A stretch of 64,000 bases of DNA from contig OX393564.1 in NCBI GenBank assembly GCA_947652115.1, positions 2,209,870 to 2,273,869 on the forward strand, given 5' to 3'. Of the stretch, positions 15,101-24,700 are shown piece after piece. The notes beneath the pieces were generated by a model that was not told the origin of the DNA, did no database searches, and saw only the letters and a program-made list of their open reading frames with translations. Every line of letters starts with the position of its first letter. Positions within the stretch are counted from its first letter, which is position 1. Made by a program: the position numbers and the translations under genes. Origin of the DNA: Blastomussa wellsi. Taxonomy: Eukaryota; Cnidaria; Anthozoa; Scleractinia; Plerogyridae.

Positions 15101-16720
15101 GCTGAGTTAGCGCGATCAAGGTAAGGCTTGCTGATAGCATGCATAATATTATAGTACTGATGTTAGTGAAGTGATGAGTTGTCGATGCTTTCCGTGCCGT
15201 TTTAAATGTCTATCTGCAAGATGCGATAAAACACTGTGTACCGCTTTTTTACAATTTTGACTATATGTGGTTGGTTTTCTAATTCTTACCTTTTTCCTTG
15301 CATAACTTAGCAAACCTTGCCGTACAAATTAAGATTTTTCCGCATTTTTGCCGCGCTCTTATATATTTTGGCCTTCCTGACCGCCCAGAATGCGGGAACA
15401 GCTGTTGATTATATCTAACCTCTAGCACCCGCACGTGCAATTGATCAGCAACTGATGTCTTTTACTTCTCCACCTCCCGGACTAACCTAGCTTTTGACTG
15501 GCCAAAAAATAATGAGAAGTGAATGTAAAGACGTAATAAACTATCGAGAGCCTAAACAACGCCATGTTTCTTTTCACACAGACCATTCCTCTTTCAGTTA
15601 ACGGTTGGAAGCGAATAGGAAAACCGCTATTCAACCTGGATGAGATGCTGGTCCTTCCAAACATGTTGTCGTGTTCTGCTAACAATTCGCCGGTGTCCAT
15701 TTATACACCTGAGTAAAGAGAGGCACTGAGAATAAATTGTCTTGCCCAAGAACACAGTGACCCGGCCAGGGCTTCAATATGTAAGAGTACTTCATGCGTC
15801 TTCCAGGCAGCTTACAATGTACACATTTTTCTTTCGCTTTTGCAGAAAAATACAGGACGCCCTGGAAAAGCAAAACCGACAAAACTTTAAGAAAAGAGAT
15901 GACGAGAAAAAGAAAGTTGACGAAGCCACCGAGAAAGCTAAAGAGCTCATGAGGGTAAAGTCAAGTTTTTGCGTATTACTCGATTTTACTAAAGCCTTAT
16001 TTGAGTACTGTGGAAAATTCCTGATATCAGGTGCAACTCTTTTGCTAAGTAGCTTCCGGGTTTAGTTGATTCAATTAATTCGGAACTCGAAGAGCTTATT
16101 TTCCTTAGTTTTTGTTCAGCAATAATAAGTTGCTTTCCATTGAATTCTTGATCTGTCTGTACTCGATGTAGATTAAATTTTCTCTTCATTTTGCAGACGA
16201 GTCGAATGACCATAAGCAAGCTTGCGAGCGACGTGGCCGAGAATCACTGGGAAACGAAAGGAATGAAATACGCTTTACAGGCCGAGAGGGACTATAACCT
16301 AATGACGACGCAGAAGCTAGAAAGACTCAAGGTACAAATTGCTTACTCACTGGGGGTGGTGACAGGTTGACTACGGTTCGAGCCCTACCTAGGGTCATTG
16401 CGTTGTGCTCTTGCGAAAGACGTTTTAGTTTGACAGCATCCTCGTCCGACCACGTCAAAGGAACGGAGGGCTCTGGGAACGAGGGGTATAAATTGGTTCC
16501 GCCGAGTTGTTAGGGCCACCTGTCAGAACCTTTGATGGACTAGCACCCCACCCAGGGGGAGTCGAAATACTCCTAGTCGCTTCATGGTACAGAAACGGGA
16601 ATAAGGCTTAAATTAAAACCTTGTCTTGTTCCGATTTTATTTCTTCAGGAATCGACAGCCCGACAAATGGAGGGCTTAGCGATTGAGCTGGACACCTTAC
16701 GTCGTTCAACACACAGATGA
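195..16720 (+). CDS. CCDC150: CCDC150-like coiled-coil protein, 3' 25 exons (5' end outside window)
   Basis: Exons read by eye: 195-238, 403-495, 880-1112, 1618-1702, 2136-2228, 2994-3062, 3453-3545, 4025-4108, 4281-4331, 4744-4800, 4982-5044, 5713-5841, 6062-6231, 7225-7318, 8046-8215, 11354-11483, 11890-12096, 13164-13232, 13467-13543, 13664-13727, 14273-14359, 15041-15120, 15846-15954, 16197-16331, 16649-16720 (stop TGA 16718-16720). All have AG/GT borders and compatible phases, giving about 851 residues. The protein is almost entirely Glu/Lys/Gln-rich coiled coil with no membrane segment. Remembered human CCDC150 shares local blocks such as ESKNRLAFEKGGLQ (human ESKNKLAYENGKLQ) and ENLREAQEWFKEKFGNLQ (human NLEEAHRWFKHRFDGLQ). 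Human CCDC150 is about 1,100 residues, so roughly 250 N-terminal residues lie upstream of the window. The coral protein continues about 100 residues beyond the human-like block, with a conserved-looking segment around AENHWETKGMKYALQAERDY. The molecular role is poorly known; a centrosome, cilium or sperm role is inference. Confidence 0.85.
2340..2775. repeat. Interspersed repeat, partly shared with 37700-37945
   Basis: This intronic stretch and 37700-37945 both contain TTGCCAGCCATGGGAG followed by a diverged CTGGCTGC...AGTG...AAGC...CAGGC...CCAAC...GCAGTTGTT series. That indicates two old copies of one repeat family. Open frames here look incidental. Confidence 0.5.
3808..3941. mobile_element. 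Palindromic MITE-like element
   Basis: The left end GTTCAAAGGATGAATAATGC and right end GCATTATCCACCCTTTGAAC are inverted copies. The core repeats TATCCACTGGATA / TATCCGGTGGATA. It lies in a CCDC150 intron. No coding capacity. Confidence 0.75.
5263..5392. repeat. AAC/AAT microsatellite
   Basis: About 130 bp of imperfect AAC and AAT triplets in a CCDC150 intron. On the minus strand it reads as a spurious leucine-rich ORF. Confidence 0.9.
6640..7020. repeat. AT-rich interspersed repeat beginning AAAGGGACACTC
   Basis: Intronic stretch bounded by AAAGGGACACT (near 6648) and an inverted AGTGTCCCTTT (near 7013). The internal text GAGGATGG...GATGGCGAGGATGGAAACGGATTG resembles the repeats at 19329 and 42124. 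Non-autonomous element; the family name is unknown to me. Confidence 0.55.
7411..7696. mobile_element. MITE-like element, copy 1 (pair with 23323-23635)
   Basis: Starts ACAATTATTCCATGAGCCCG and has an internal palindrome (TTGGATATGAAGTGATAA...TTATAATCACTTCATATCCAA). It is nearly identical to 23323-23635, which carries about 50 extra bases. The high identity implies recent mobility. No ORF. Confidence 0.85.
8940..10793 (-). mobile_element. 5'-truncated non-LTR retrotransposon (LINE)
   Basis: Inserted in minus orientation inside the foldback element. The 3' tail is a run of A7T units, seen on + as T-rich 8940-8975. The 5' end breaks off inside the reverse-transcriptase domain. GAGCTCGTTTTTT flanks it at 8927-8939 and 10794-10806, consistent with a 13-bp target-site duplication. 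That is diagnostic of target-primed reverse transcription. Confidence 0.88.
9129..10793 (-). pseudogene. LINE ORF2 fragment: end of reverse transcriptase plus C-terminal zinc-knuckle region
   Basis: Open for about 555 codons from the 5' break to a TAA at 9129-9131 with no internal stop, so the insertion is young. It begins within the RT palm. The catalytic motif YADDT lies about 20 codons in, followed by thumb-like sequence (EALWLGSWRN, GRIKIVKSL). Near residue 450 there is a CSLCKLEKQSLVHMLYNC motif (C-x2-C-x8-H-x4-C) of the zf-RVT type found in L1/Tx1-like LINEs. The endonuclease and the N-terminal half of RT are missing, so it cannot be autonomous. It lies on the strand opposite to CCDC150, so it should not add coding exons there. 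The clade (Tx1/L1-like) is my inference. Confidence 0.85.
11018..11124. mobile_element. Small foldback element next to the split transposon
   Basis: AATCGCGGAAGTTCGATA at the left and CTACTTCCGCGATT at the right are inverted repeats around an AT-richer core. It abuts the right end of the larger foldback element. Confidence 0.6.
12156..12411. mobile_element. GC-rich palindromic MITE
   Basis: Left CACCAGTCATGTGAAACCCC and right GGGGTTTCAAGTGACTGGTG are inverted copies. Nested inside is CCCATTGGGGGATACCCGGGGC with its inverse. Located in a CCDC150 intron. Confidence 0.8.
14399..14665. mobile_element. Palindrome-ended repeat with G-run terminus
   Basis: Left end CTCGCATATGAAAGGGGC (after a run of G) is the inverse of the right end GCCCCTTTCATATGCGAG. 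A decayed relative with CCGCCCCTTCCATATAC lies near 38258. Intronic, non-coding. Confidence 0.7.
14996..15025. repeat. TTCG/TTCA tetranucleotide microsatellite
   Basis: TTCATTCATTCGTTCGTTCG and so on, ending 16 bp before the acceptor of the CCDC150 exon at 15041. Its length could influence the polypyrimidine tract. Confidence 0.85.
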
Positions 16721-18751
16721 CAGCGGTATCAAACGTCTTGATGGAATAAATCAACGGCGAAATGCGTACAGGGTGTTTTATTTACAGTCACGAGCAACTG
16801 AAGTTCATGACCAACTCAGTCACGCTTCAGTTCACGCGTCAAATTTTAGTACAGAAAAACAATAACAGCAATATACATGCCTGTTGCAAACCAAGGGATA
16901 GTGGCGTACAGCTAAAACAAGTTTTTGTAAATAATTATATTTATATATTTTAGGTTAGTACAGTGTAAAAATGAATATGTACAGTTTTGTAAATTTTAAA
17001 AATGAGCTAAAATGGGACTTACAAACGCCCTTGGTTGCCGCTAGCTAATTTTGGTCTTCTAATATATTTATGGAGGTTAAAATGTAAAGAATATGTGAAA
17101 AGGCGCCTGATCGCAGGTTATATATTTCTGTAAATAGAGTGGTAAGGTAGTCATGCTAAGAACTCGAACCTTTGTTGAACGTCGCCAGTGGGCCGTTCCA
17201 GAGTCCTGGTGTAAACCCTTTCAAATTACATTTAACCATATCAAAATGCATTTTGATTTGGTTTCGCACCTGGTCTCGGTTTGAATCAGAGGCAAAAGGT
17301 AGTACTCATCATCATCATCATCATCAAAGTATACCTTTTGTTTTCTTGATTGTGGAAAAATATCTTCTTTCGAAACCATAAACAACTGAAATAATAGTCA
17401 GTTGTAAGGTAGTTCGTCACTGCTCTAAACAAAAGCACATCCCTTTATAACGGTGTGCTTGTTTGTTTATTTTAATCTGCTGATTTTAAATTAGTTTTAT
17501 AAACTTCTGTCAGATATCTCGGAGCGCCTATCACTCCTTATTATATCTCTCAGTTAGTACGCGCTGTGATTGGTCAATTTATCGGGCCGTAGTTTCGAGT
17601 GCGGCCCGCTAAATTTAAAATCGCGCTCGATGGAGATATGACAAACATCTTTCTAACCTCGTTTTCTCGCGGGTCCGTACTGTAAGTTACGGACCCTTGT
17701 TTTCCCCTTCGATTTATGGCCCGCGCTCTTCGCGCTTGCTTCCCCATAAATCAAGGGGAAAAACGCGGGTCGTAATTTACAATACGGCCCTCAAACTCGG
17801 TAAATAAGAGGTATTTATTTTTCTTAACATTCACTATTTAACTGTTGACAAAATAAATTACTACACTTTGGTGCTTTGTTTTCATTTAGGACGAGAAAAG
17901 TTTCGCGTCCGTCTTCATTTCTCGCAACTTTCTATTGCTGAGCAAGGAAAGAAACTCTTTGAATTCCGAATTCTTGCATCAAGGGCACCTTTAATACAGA
18001 AAAGTTGACGAAACTTCTCCATCCCGCAGTCCATTTCTTCATTTTTTCGTTTCAGTCATTCGATCCGACGCTTCCCGTTCGATTATTTCAAAATCATAAG
18101 ATAAAACGAAATCTAATAAACAACACGATCAAGAACCAAGGGATGTAAGATATACGTTCCATCTGATATTCTGTATGAACCACTACCAACGTAGGCTCGA
18201 TCACCAGCCGCTGTTACGGAACCGAAGCCCGCTTCTCGGGGAGGAACGAAGACCGAACTCGAGAGAGCGGCGGAAATCGAGTCTGCTACCAACGGTCACC
18301 TCTCCAGCCGTTGCGGAAAGACCACACTGTATTTGATACAAATTCAGACCAGAGGAAAACAAAAATCACTTTTTATTATACACTATATACAGTGACGCAG
18401 TTTTTTCTATAAATACTAACGAGCAGGTAATAAGCTCGATATCCAGGACTGTCTTACAAGTCGTAACCCCTCAAGTGGAAAAACACAATTTCTTCTACTT
18501 TGCTAAACCTATTTATTAATAAATATTAAATGATTTCAAGAAAGGCGGGAAAAGACGCGTGCGTCAAATTTTGCCTGGGCCTTTCATTGGTCGAAAAGAT
18601 TTCATCTGATCTCTGATTGGTAAAAGCACATTGCACGAGCTTACGGCGCCAATCAAATCTCTGCAAAGCCAAAGCACAATTTAGTAAGTCACTGGAAATT
18701 CCCATAAGACCTAAATCAGTTCTTTTGTATTAAAGTGAACTATTTTTAGAG
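16721..18751. other. Convergent spacer between CCDC150 and ARMC3
   Basis: Three-prime regions of both genes plus repeats. A palindromic element is at 17655-17800 (CGGGTCCGTACTGTAAGTTA against its inverse around CGGGTCGTAATTTACAATACGG). A short CAT repeat is near 17310. A possible ARMC3 polyadenylation signal (AATAAA on minus) is at 18522-18527, 225 bp past its stop. A GC-richer block at 18180-18320 is unassigned. Confidence 0.6.
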
Positions 18752-21700
18752 CTAAAGCCTTTGGTAGAGAGTAGCCTCGGGCGAGTCCGCACTCATTAAT
18801 CGGCCTGGTATGTGCATCAGATCCACGATATAACTTTTGGGTGGAAACCTGGGTTGGCCGTCCTATGGAAAAAAGCAAACGATATAATGCTTATTGAGGG
18901 ACGTCTTAGACAAATGGTATCAAGTTCTTCATTTCACTGTATCTAGATAGTGCACATCGACAGTTTTTTTTTTTGCTAAATTAATGAGCCACCGCCTTCT
19001 AATAAGAACCTAAAATAAACAAGCTACCCAGACAGGACAATTTTGGGAGAGGTTTTTATCTCAAAACCCACAAGTGCTTCTAAAATGTTGCTTTCTCTTA
19101 CCCTGGCTTCCTCACAAAGCATCACCTCGTTCCAGGCCCTGTTGTACTCTCCTCGAACCAACGAGCAGCTCACTGCAATTCGATCAGCAAGAGCCTGGGA
19201 ACAAGAAACGAGAACTAAAGATATCGACTGAACTTGACCAGCCTGGATGGGTTTTGCTGTATTTTTCTCGCGTTTCTAGTGACTTCGCGTTTCTAGTTTT
19301 TTCGTGATGCGTTCGGATTTCCCAGTTAAAGGAGCTACGTCATGCGCGATATGAGTCATTTCTTAGACAACCGAAATTACCATTAAAATGTAGGAAACCT
19401 AAAAATAATAGTTTGTTAAAGAAGAAAAACACCAAAGGAGTGATATTAAACCAAAAAGGTACAAGGATGGCTGAGGATGGAGAAGATTGAAACAGATTGG
19501 AAATGGCAATTTTGAAAAATGTAGGCTAAATTTTTCAAAATGCACGAACGGTGACGCAGCTTCGCGAGTTCCGATCGCGCCTAAATAATAACATGTACTA
19601 CTCCTGCCACTCTTGACGTATCGTCCGATAAATGATTATTTGAAATTACCTTGAAAAGCAAAGCCCTGTGATAAAATATCCCAGTCTGTATCTTGCCGAT
19701 AGGAATGATATTGGAGTTCAGCTCGCACTTGAGTTGACCGATCGGTAATTCGTAGCTGAACGTGGACAGCGATTCTCGGTCCACAGAGCCACCCATCTTA
19801 TCACTGACGAAACTGCCAAAAAAATATGAGAAAAACACGTCAGAATTCTACGTTTCGCGGTTTACAAATTCGCCAAATGTTTCGTATTTCCACGGTTAAA
19901 ATAAGTAAGATTCCGTGGAAATAGTCACCTCGCGAGAGCTTCAACTTGTTCGGTGGTGGTACCAAGTGGCTGGATATTGTTCCGTACTTCCTCGATGTAG
20001 CCATGAAGTACCTCATCTGTGGGGGGCTGCCAGGAAGGCACCTCTTCTTGTTGTACTGCTGAGACCTCGGATAAAGCAGCCTCTTCTTGCCTTTGTTTCT
20101 GTTCCTCTCGTTCACGCATGGTTTTGCTTTTGCTGGAGTTGAGGAAAAATGGCAGATACTCAAAACCTCGCAGTGAAAATACTTAGTCAATGACAGAGCA
20201 TCGCGCCCTACTGGTGCAGAGAAAAAGTTTTAATTATTTTCTTTTACATATTTTTGTCGGGTTTCCAAACTTCTGATCCGATCAAAAGAACAACAACTGG
20301 CGTGCAATCTATTGGCACGTGACTAATTTGACGTCTCCACCTCCTAGACTAACTCGATTCGCTCCGACGAAGGGCTAACGCTCGAAACGTCAGCTCTTGA
20401 ATCTCTTTACGGTGGCCAATTGACATTATCAAACCAGTTGATAACACCAAATTATATTGTTATACTTCCCACCGACGCAGCACCACAGTTTCGTTAGAAA
20501 CTTACCCCCTCTAACTCGGGTTTTGATTGGCCATGAAACGGGAAAACCATTTCATAAAGATGTCAAAATTGTAGTCTACTAACTACTGTCGAAAAATAGG
20601 CCATTTCCGAGTTCGCTTGAGCCTCTATTTCAAGACGAGTCTTAATAATAATAAAAATATGGAAAGCAAAACTAATTACCATCACAAAACTTTCGCACTT
20701 AGACTCGCTTTGAAATAGAGGCTCAAGGAACTCGGAAATGGCCTATTACAATTGTCACTGCGTCGATGCGGCGTGTTCACAGTCACTTATAACTAACTCC
20801 GATTTTAACTTTTCCTGATATAACTAAGTTCTCCGATTGACGTCGTCGTTATATCTTCGGTTGCCCTGAACTAGCAATTAAATTAAAAGATCTTACTCGC
20901 GCACCTTTTCAAGTCCTTGCTTGATTTGTTTCCCTTTGCTAATCTCTCACTGCTTTTCTCTGGTTCCTTGGGCACAAGAAGGACTGGTGAAGGAGACTTC
21001 CTGGAATAAAAATGAAAACAAAAATGCTGAAACATAACTCATAAGTATAAACAGGAGATCTGAAAGAAAAACTAAGGCTCTGTTAAACAGGATTCCAACG
21101 CCATATTTCGTTTTATCCCCAATTATTATCGTTTTAGCCCCTGAAAATCTCTTTTTCTTTAGATCAGAACTGAGCCGGAAATTCAGTCAACCATACCTGT
21201 CCGCGTTCTTGGAGTTCACCAGGAGAATGGGTCGATGGGCATCTTTGGGCTGTGAACTGAGTTCCTCTAATGTCAGGAATTTGCTGTCGGCGCGCATCTG
21301 TAGAGGAAAAGATAATGAATGATGGCGGTTTCTTTCTCAGATCTTTGAAATTGTTTCCTAATTTTGCTTGAACATGTCTTCTTTTATTGTACGTAGAAAT
21401 AAAACTCCTGAAGTGCTATTTGCACGTATTTTTCAAAGTAATTAATTGAAACCGTGATTAACTCTGTTTATGTTTTGATTGACACTATATCAATTAACTT
21501 CCACGGTCGTTTTGAATGTAGAGTATTTTCACACACGTGACAAGCGGCCATATTGGATTGCTGAAACAAAAGATGATATTTTCAGTTTTGGGACACCAAT
21601 ATGGCCACCGCGCTACTTTTTTGTTTTGGGAAACCAATATGGCCGCCGTGACGTCATGTGAAAACACTCTATAATACTTCGTCACGTGACGTCACGTGAC

Positions 21701-24700
21701 GAAACCCTAAGAACGTCTGCGTGTAAGGCAATGTTCAAAGAGGTCTTTATTTATTATCATTTTGTGTTATTGTAATACAAAAGCACTACTTACACAACGA
21801 TACTCGTACTACTTATTGTACGATATACTTCAACTGCTTATACACTAAAACACAAAAAGGCCTCTATAGATCGATCTCGCGTTGTTCGCAAGTTTTGAGG
21901 CCACGAAATTCCGAGCGTTCAGTAAAATGTTTTACGAACTAGCCCTCGGCAATAGATGAAGACTACGAGAACGAGAACGAGGCGTAATTCGAAGCGAGTG
22001 ACCAGCCTTATTTCGGGGGAAAATCATGATAGCCGTCGTCATTCTAAATGTCGTAGTGCCGAAAATAACTTATCGACGTGTTAGTTTTACCATTTTGCGA
22101 TCAAAATAACCATACTTCACCTACTTGTACACGAAAACACAAACAGGCCTTTGAAGATCGATCTAAATGTGTTCGCAAGTTTTGAGGCCACGAAATTCCG
22201 AGCGTTCAGCAATAGAGGAAGTTTTACCAAAATAACCATGCCAAAACAGTAAAGTGAAGCTTACCTCGGTCTTAGTTTTCTAAGTGTATGGGAGAAAAAA
22301 AAAACGCAGTCAAATGTCATCCTTGCGTATGTCCACGTCCTGGAATCTAATGGTGTGTATTTAAATGCCAAGCTTCATGATAAAAGAATATGGCCGTCTT
22401 ACCGGTCCGCAGTCATAAAAGCCATCTTGAGTGATGTTATTTGAGCTCAGTGAGCCCGTCATGGCGTATTTAGCAGGTAAGTTGCTATCCAGAAGACAGT
22501 CCATTGCAGCTTTGGCGAAACCAGACTGACGTGAATTAGACAAGGAAATCTCACCAAGAACGTCTAAACCACTGCAATGGTAAGCAAGAGGAAATGAATT
22601 TTAGTCGGTTTGCAGACGGGTGCAGTTACGCAACGGTTAAGCAGTTGGTCTCCAGAACAGGAAATTCGGGTGCGAGAATGGCTGGGGCTATAATGTTGTG
22701 TTCTCTCCCGATACCTTTCTATAACAGTACTGTAGCAGCTCATGCAAGCTTGTAATTCTATTGGCCTCTAGTGTAGCAGTTGCTAAGAGAATAAATTACT
22801 CCTGGCAAATTGCTATGAAAACCTGACAAAATGCTCGGGTTCACTCACTCCCATTAAAAACGTACCCGTCTCTGTTTTCACTGACATAACAAGCATTTCG
22901 CGGATTCATCATCATTTATATTATTCACTAGATATGAATCTCTCCAAGTTGAACCTTAATACCAGAAATAGCTTGTTTAATTACGCCTCTTTCAACGTCA
23001 CTCACCCCAGCCTACAAATTTCTGTGGCGGTCGGTAAGTCGTTGCCACATTGTAACACGGCCCAGGCTACGCTCCTCCGAACGTCATCATTGCCTGAACG
23101 AAGTAGCTCCACTAACCGAGGAAGGCCGCCCTCCGCGCGAAACTGTCAAGAAAATTAAAACTCGTCAAAACGTCTGGCAAAAACGCTTTTTGGCCTATAT
23201 TAATTCCTCTTGTCGAAGAAAACGCATGCATCACTACCCGCCATTCAGGTTTGTACAGAGGGTAGCAATATTTCAGGCGATTACTTGCAGACACAAGACA
23301 GAAACTGAAATGAGGATAAATAACAATTATTCCATGAGCCCGCGTTGGATATGAAGTGATAAAATAACCAACGAGCGCGTAGCGCGAGTTGGTTATAATC
23401 ACTTCATATCCAACAAGGGCGAATGGAATAATTGTTTTAGTAAATTCTCAAACCGGGTTTTGCCGCCGATTTTTATTTCCACAATTTTACAAAGCGTCCG
23501 GAAAGAGCACACAACTTCCGGTCACACGCGCCCCGACTCCCGACTGTCCATATGACGTAAAACTCCGACTATTGGCTCATAGTCGGAGTTTTTTAGCCAA
23601 TCAAAAAGCTAGAAATGCAATAGTCGGAGCTGAGCATATACTAACTAACGATGGCGAAGATGCGGGAACCTCATTGCTTTATGTACAACCTTGAAAACGC
23701 GAGGCTAACGTGTTTAAGTTCGATCGGCTAGAATTTCTTTGAAACTGTATTCCAATATGGAATAGCATTCTATCTAGAGCTTTCATTTTTCCTACGTCAT
23801 GCATAAGATTTACTAGTTCATTAAAATTTTGCGCAGATACCGCTCCAAGACAGGGGTAGAACTTTTTAGTCCACTAGCAAAGTCTCGCTAGTGACTTATG
23901 TTAAAATTAAAATTCTTATTGATAGTTTTGAACAAGAGACCATGAGCTGAAAAGGTATATAAAAAGGTTTGTCCGTACTTTCTTTCGAATTTCTTGACAT
24001 GAAGCTCGATTCGAACAGCTTTCTTGAAATGTTTTGGAGACAGGGGTGATTCTTACTCGCAAATGTTCGCAAGCGGATATTTTTGCACTCGCATTTTGCG
24101 AGCGTTAATGACATCTCTTACCTCGTTTCTTGACTCTGCATCACACACAAAGGCTGCTACTGCTATCCCAGCTTTACTCTGAACAACGCTTGCACTAAAA
24201 AGTAAACGACAATTAACTCTTAGGCCGTCGAATGTATTTCCTGATTTTGGGTCTGTCAGTATGAGTAAAGAGTTTCCACCCCACACGAATGGAAAGCCTC
24301 TCTTATGGGCGAGTGACACGTTTCCTCTGAAGTAAAGTTAAAATTGAAAATCCGTATGGGCAAAACAATGTGTATATTTTAGATTGTTTTTTGCTTTGTT
24401 TTGTTTTTCACCATTCACAGACAGGACTCGAGGTCCTATGCGAGGTGCCCCACCCTACCCACGCAGACAAACCAGAGAGGCCAGGCCACTACACCGGAAA
24501 CTACATGCCCTACTCCGGCTTTGCGAACAGTGTGTGGGTACTTTAACACCCCACAGAGTTATTAGTAACAAGGATTGTGAAACAGGACCTACAGTTTATC
24601 GTCCTTATCCGAGAAGACAAAGGCAGCACTTTCTCCTCAGTTATTCAAGTCTTGGTCCGGCCAAGGTTTCAACCCGCGACCTACCGCACACATGATTGAC

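Noticed and set aside
24384..24695. 103-codon frame resembling a proline/arginine-rich protein
   Set aside because: Lies in an ARMC3 intron, composition follows repeat sequence (CCACCCTACCCACGCAG), and no splice logic supports it.
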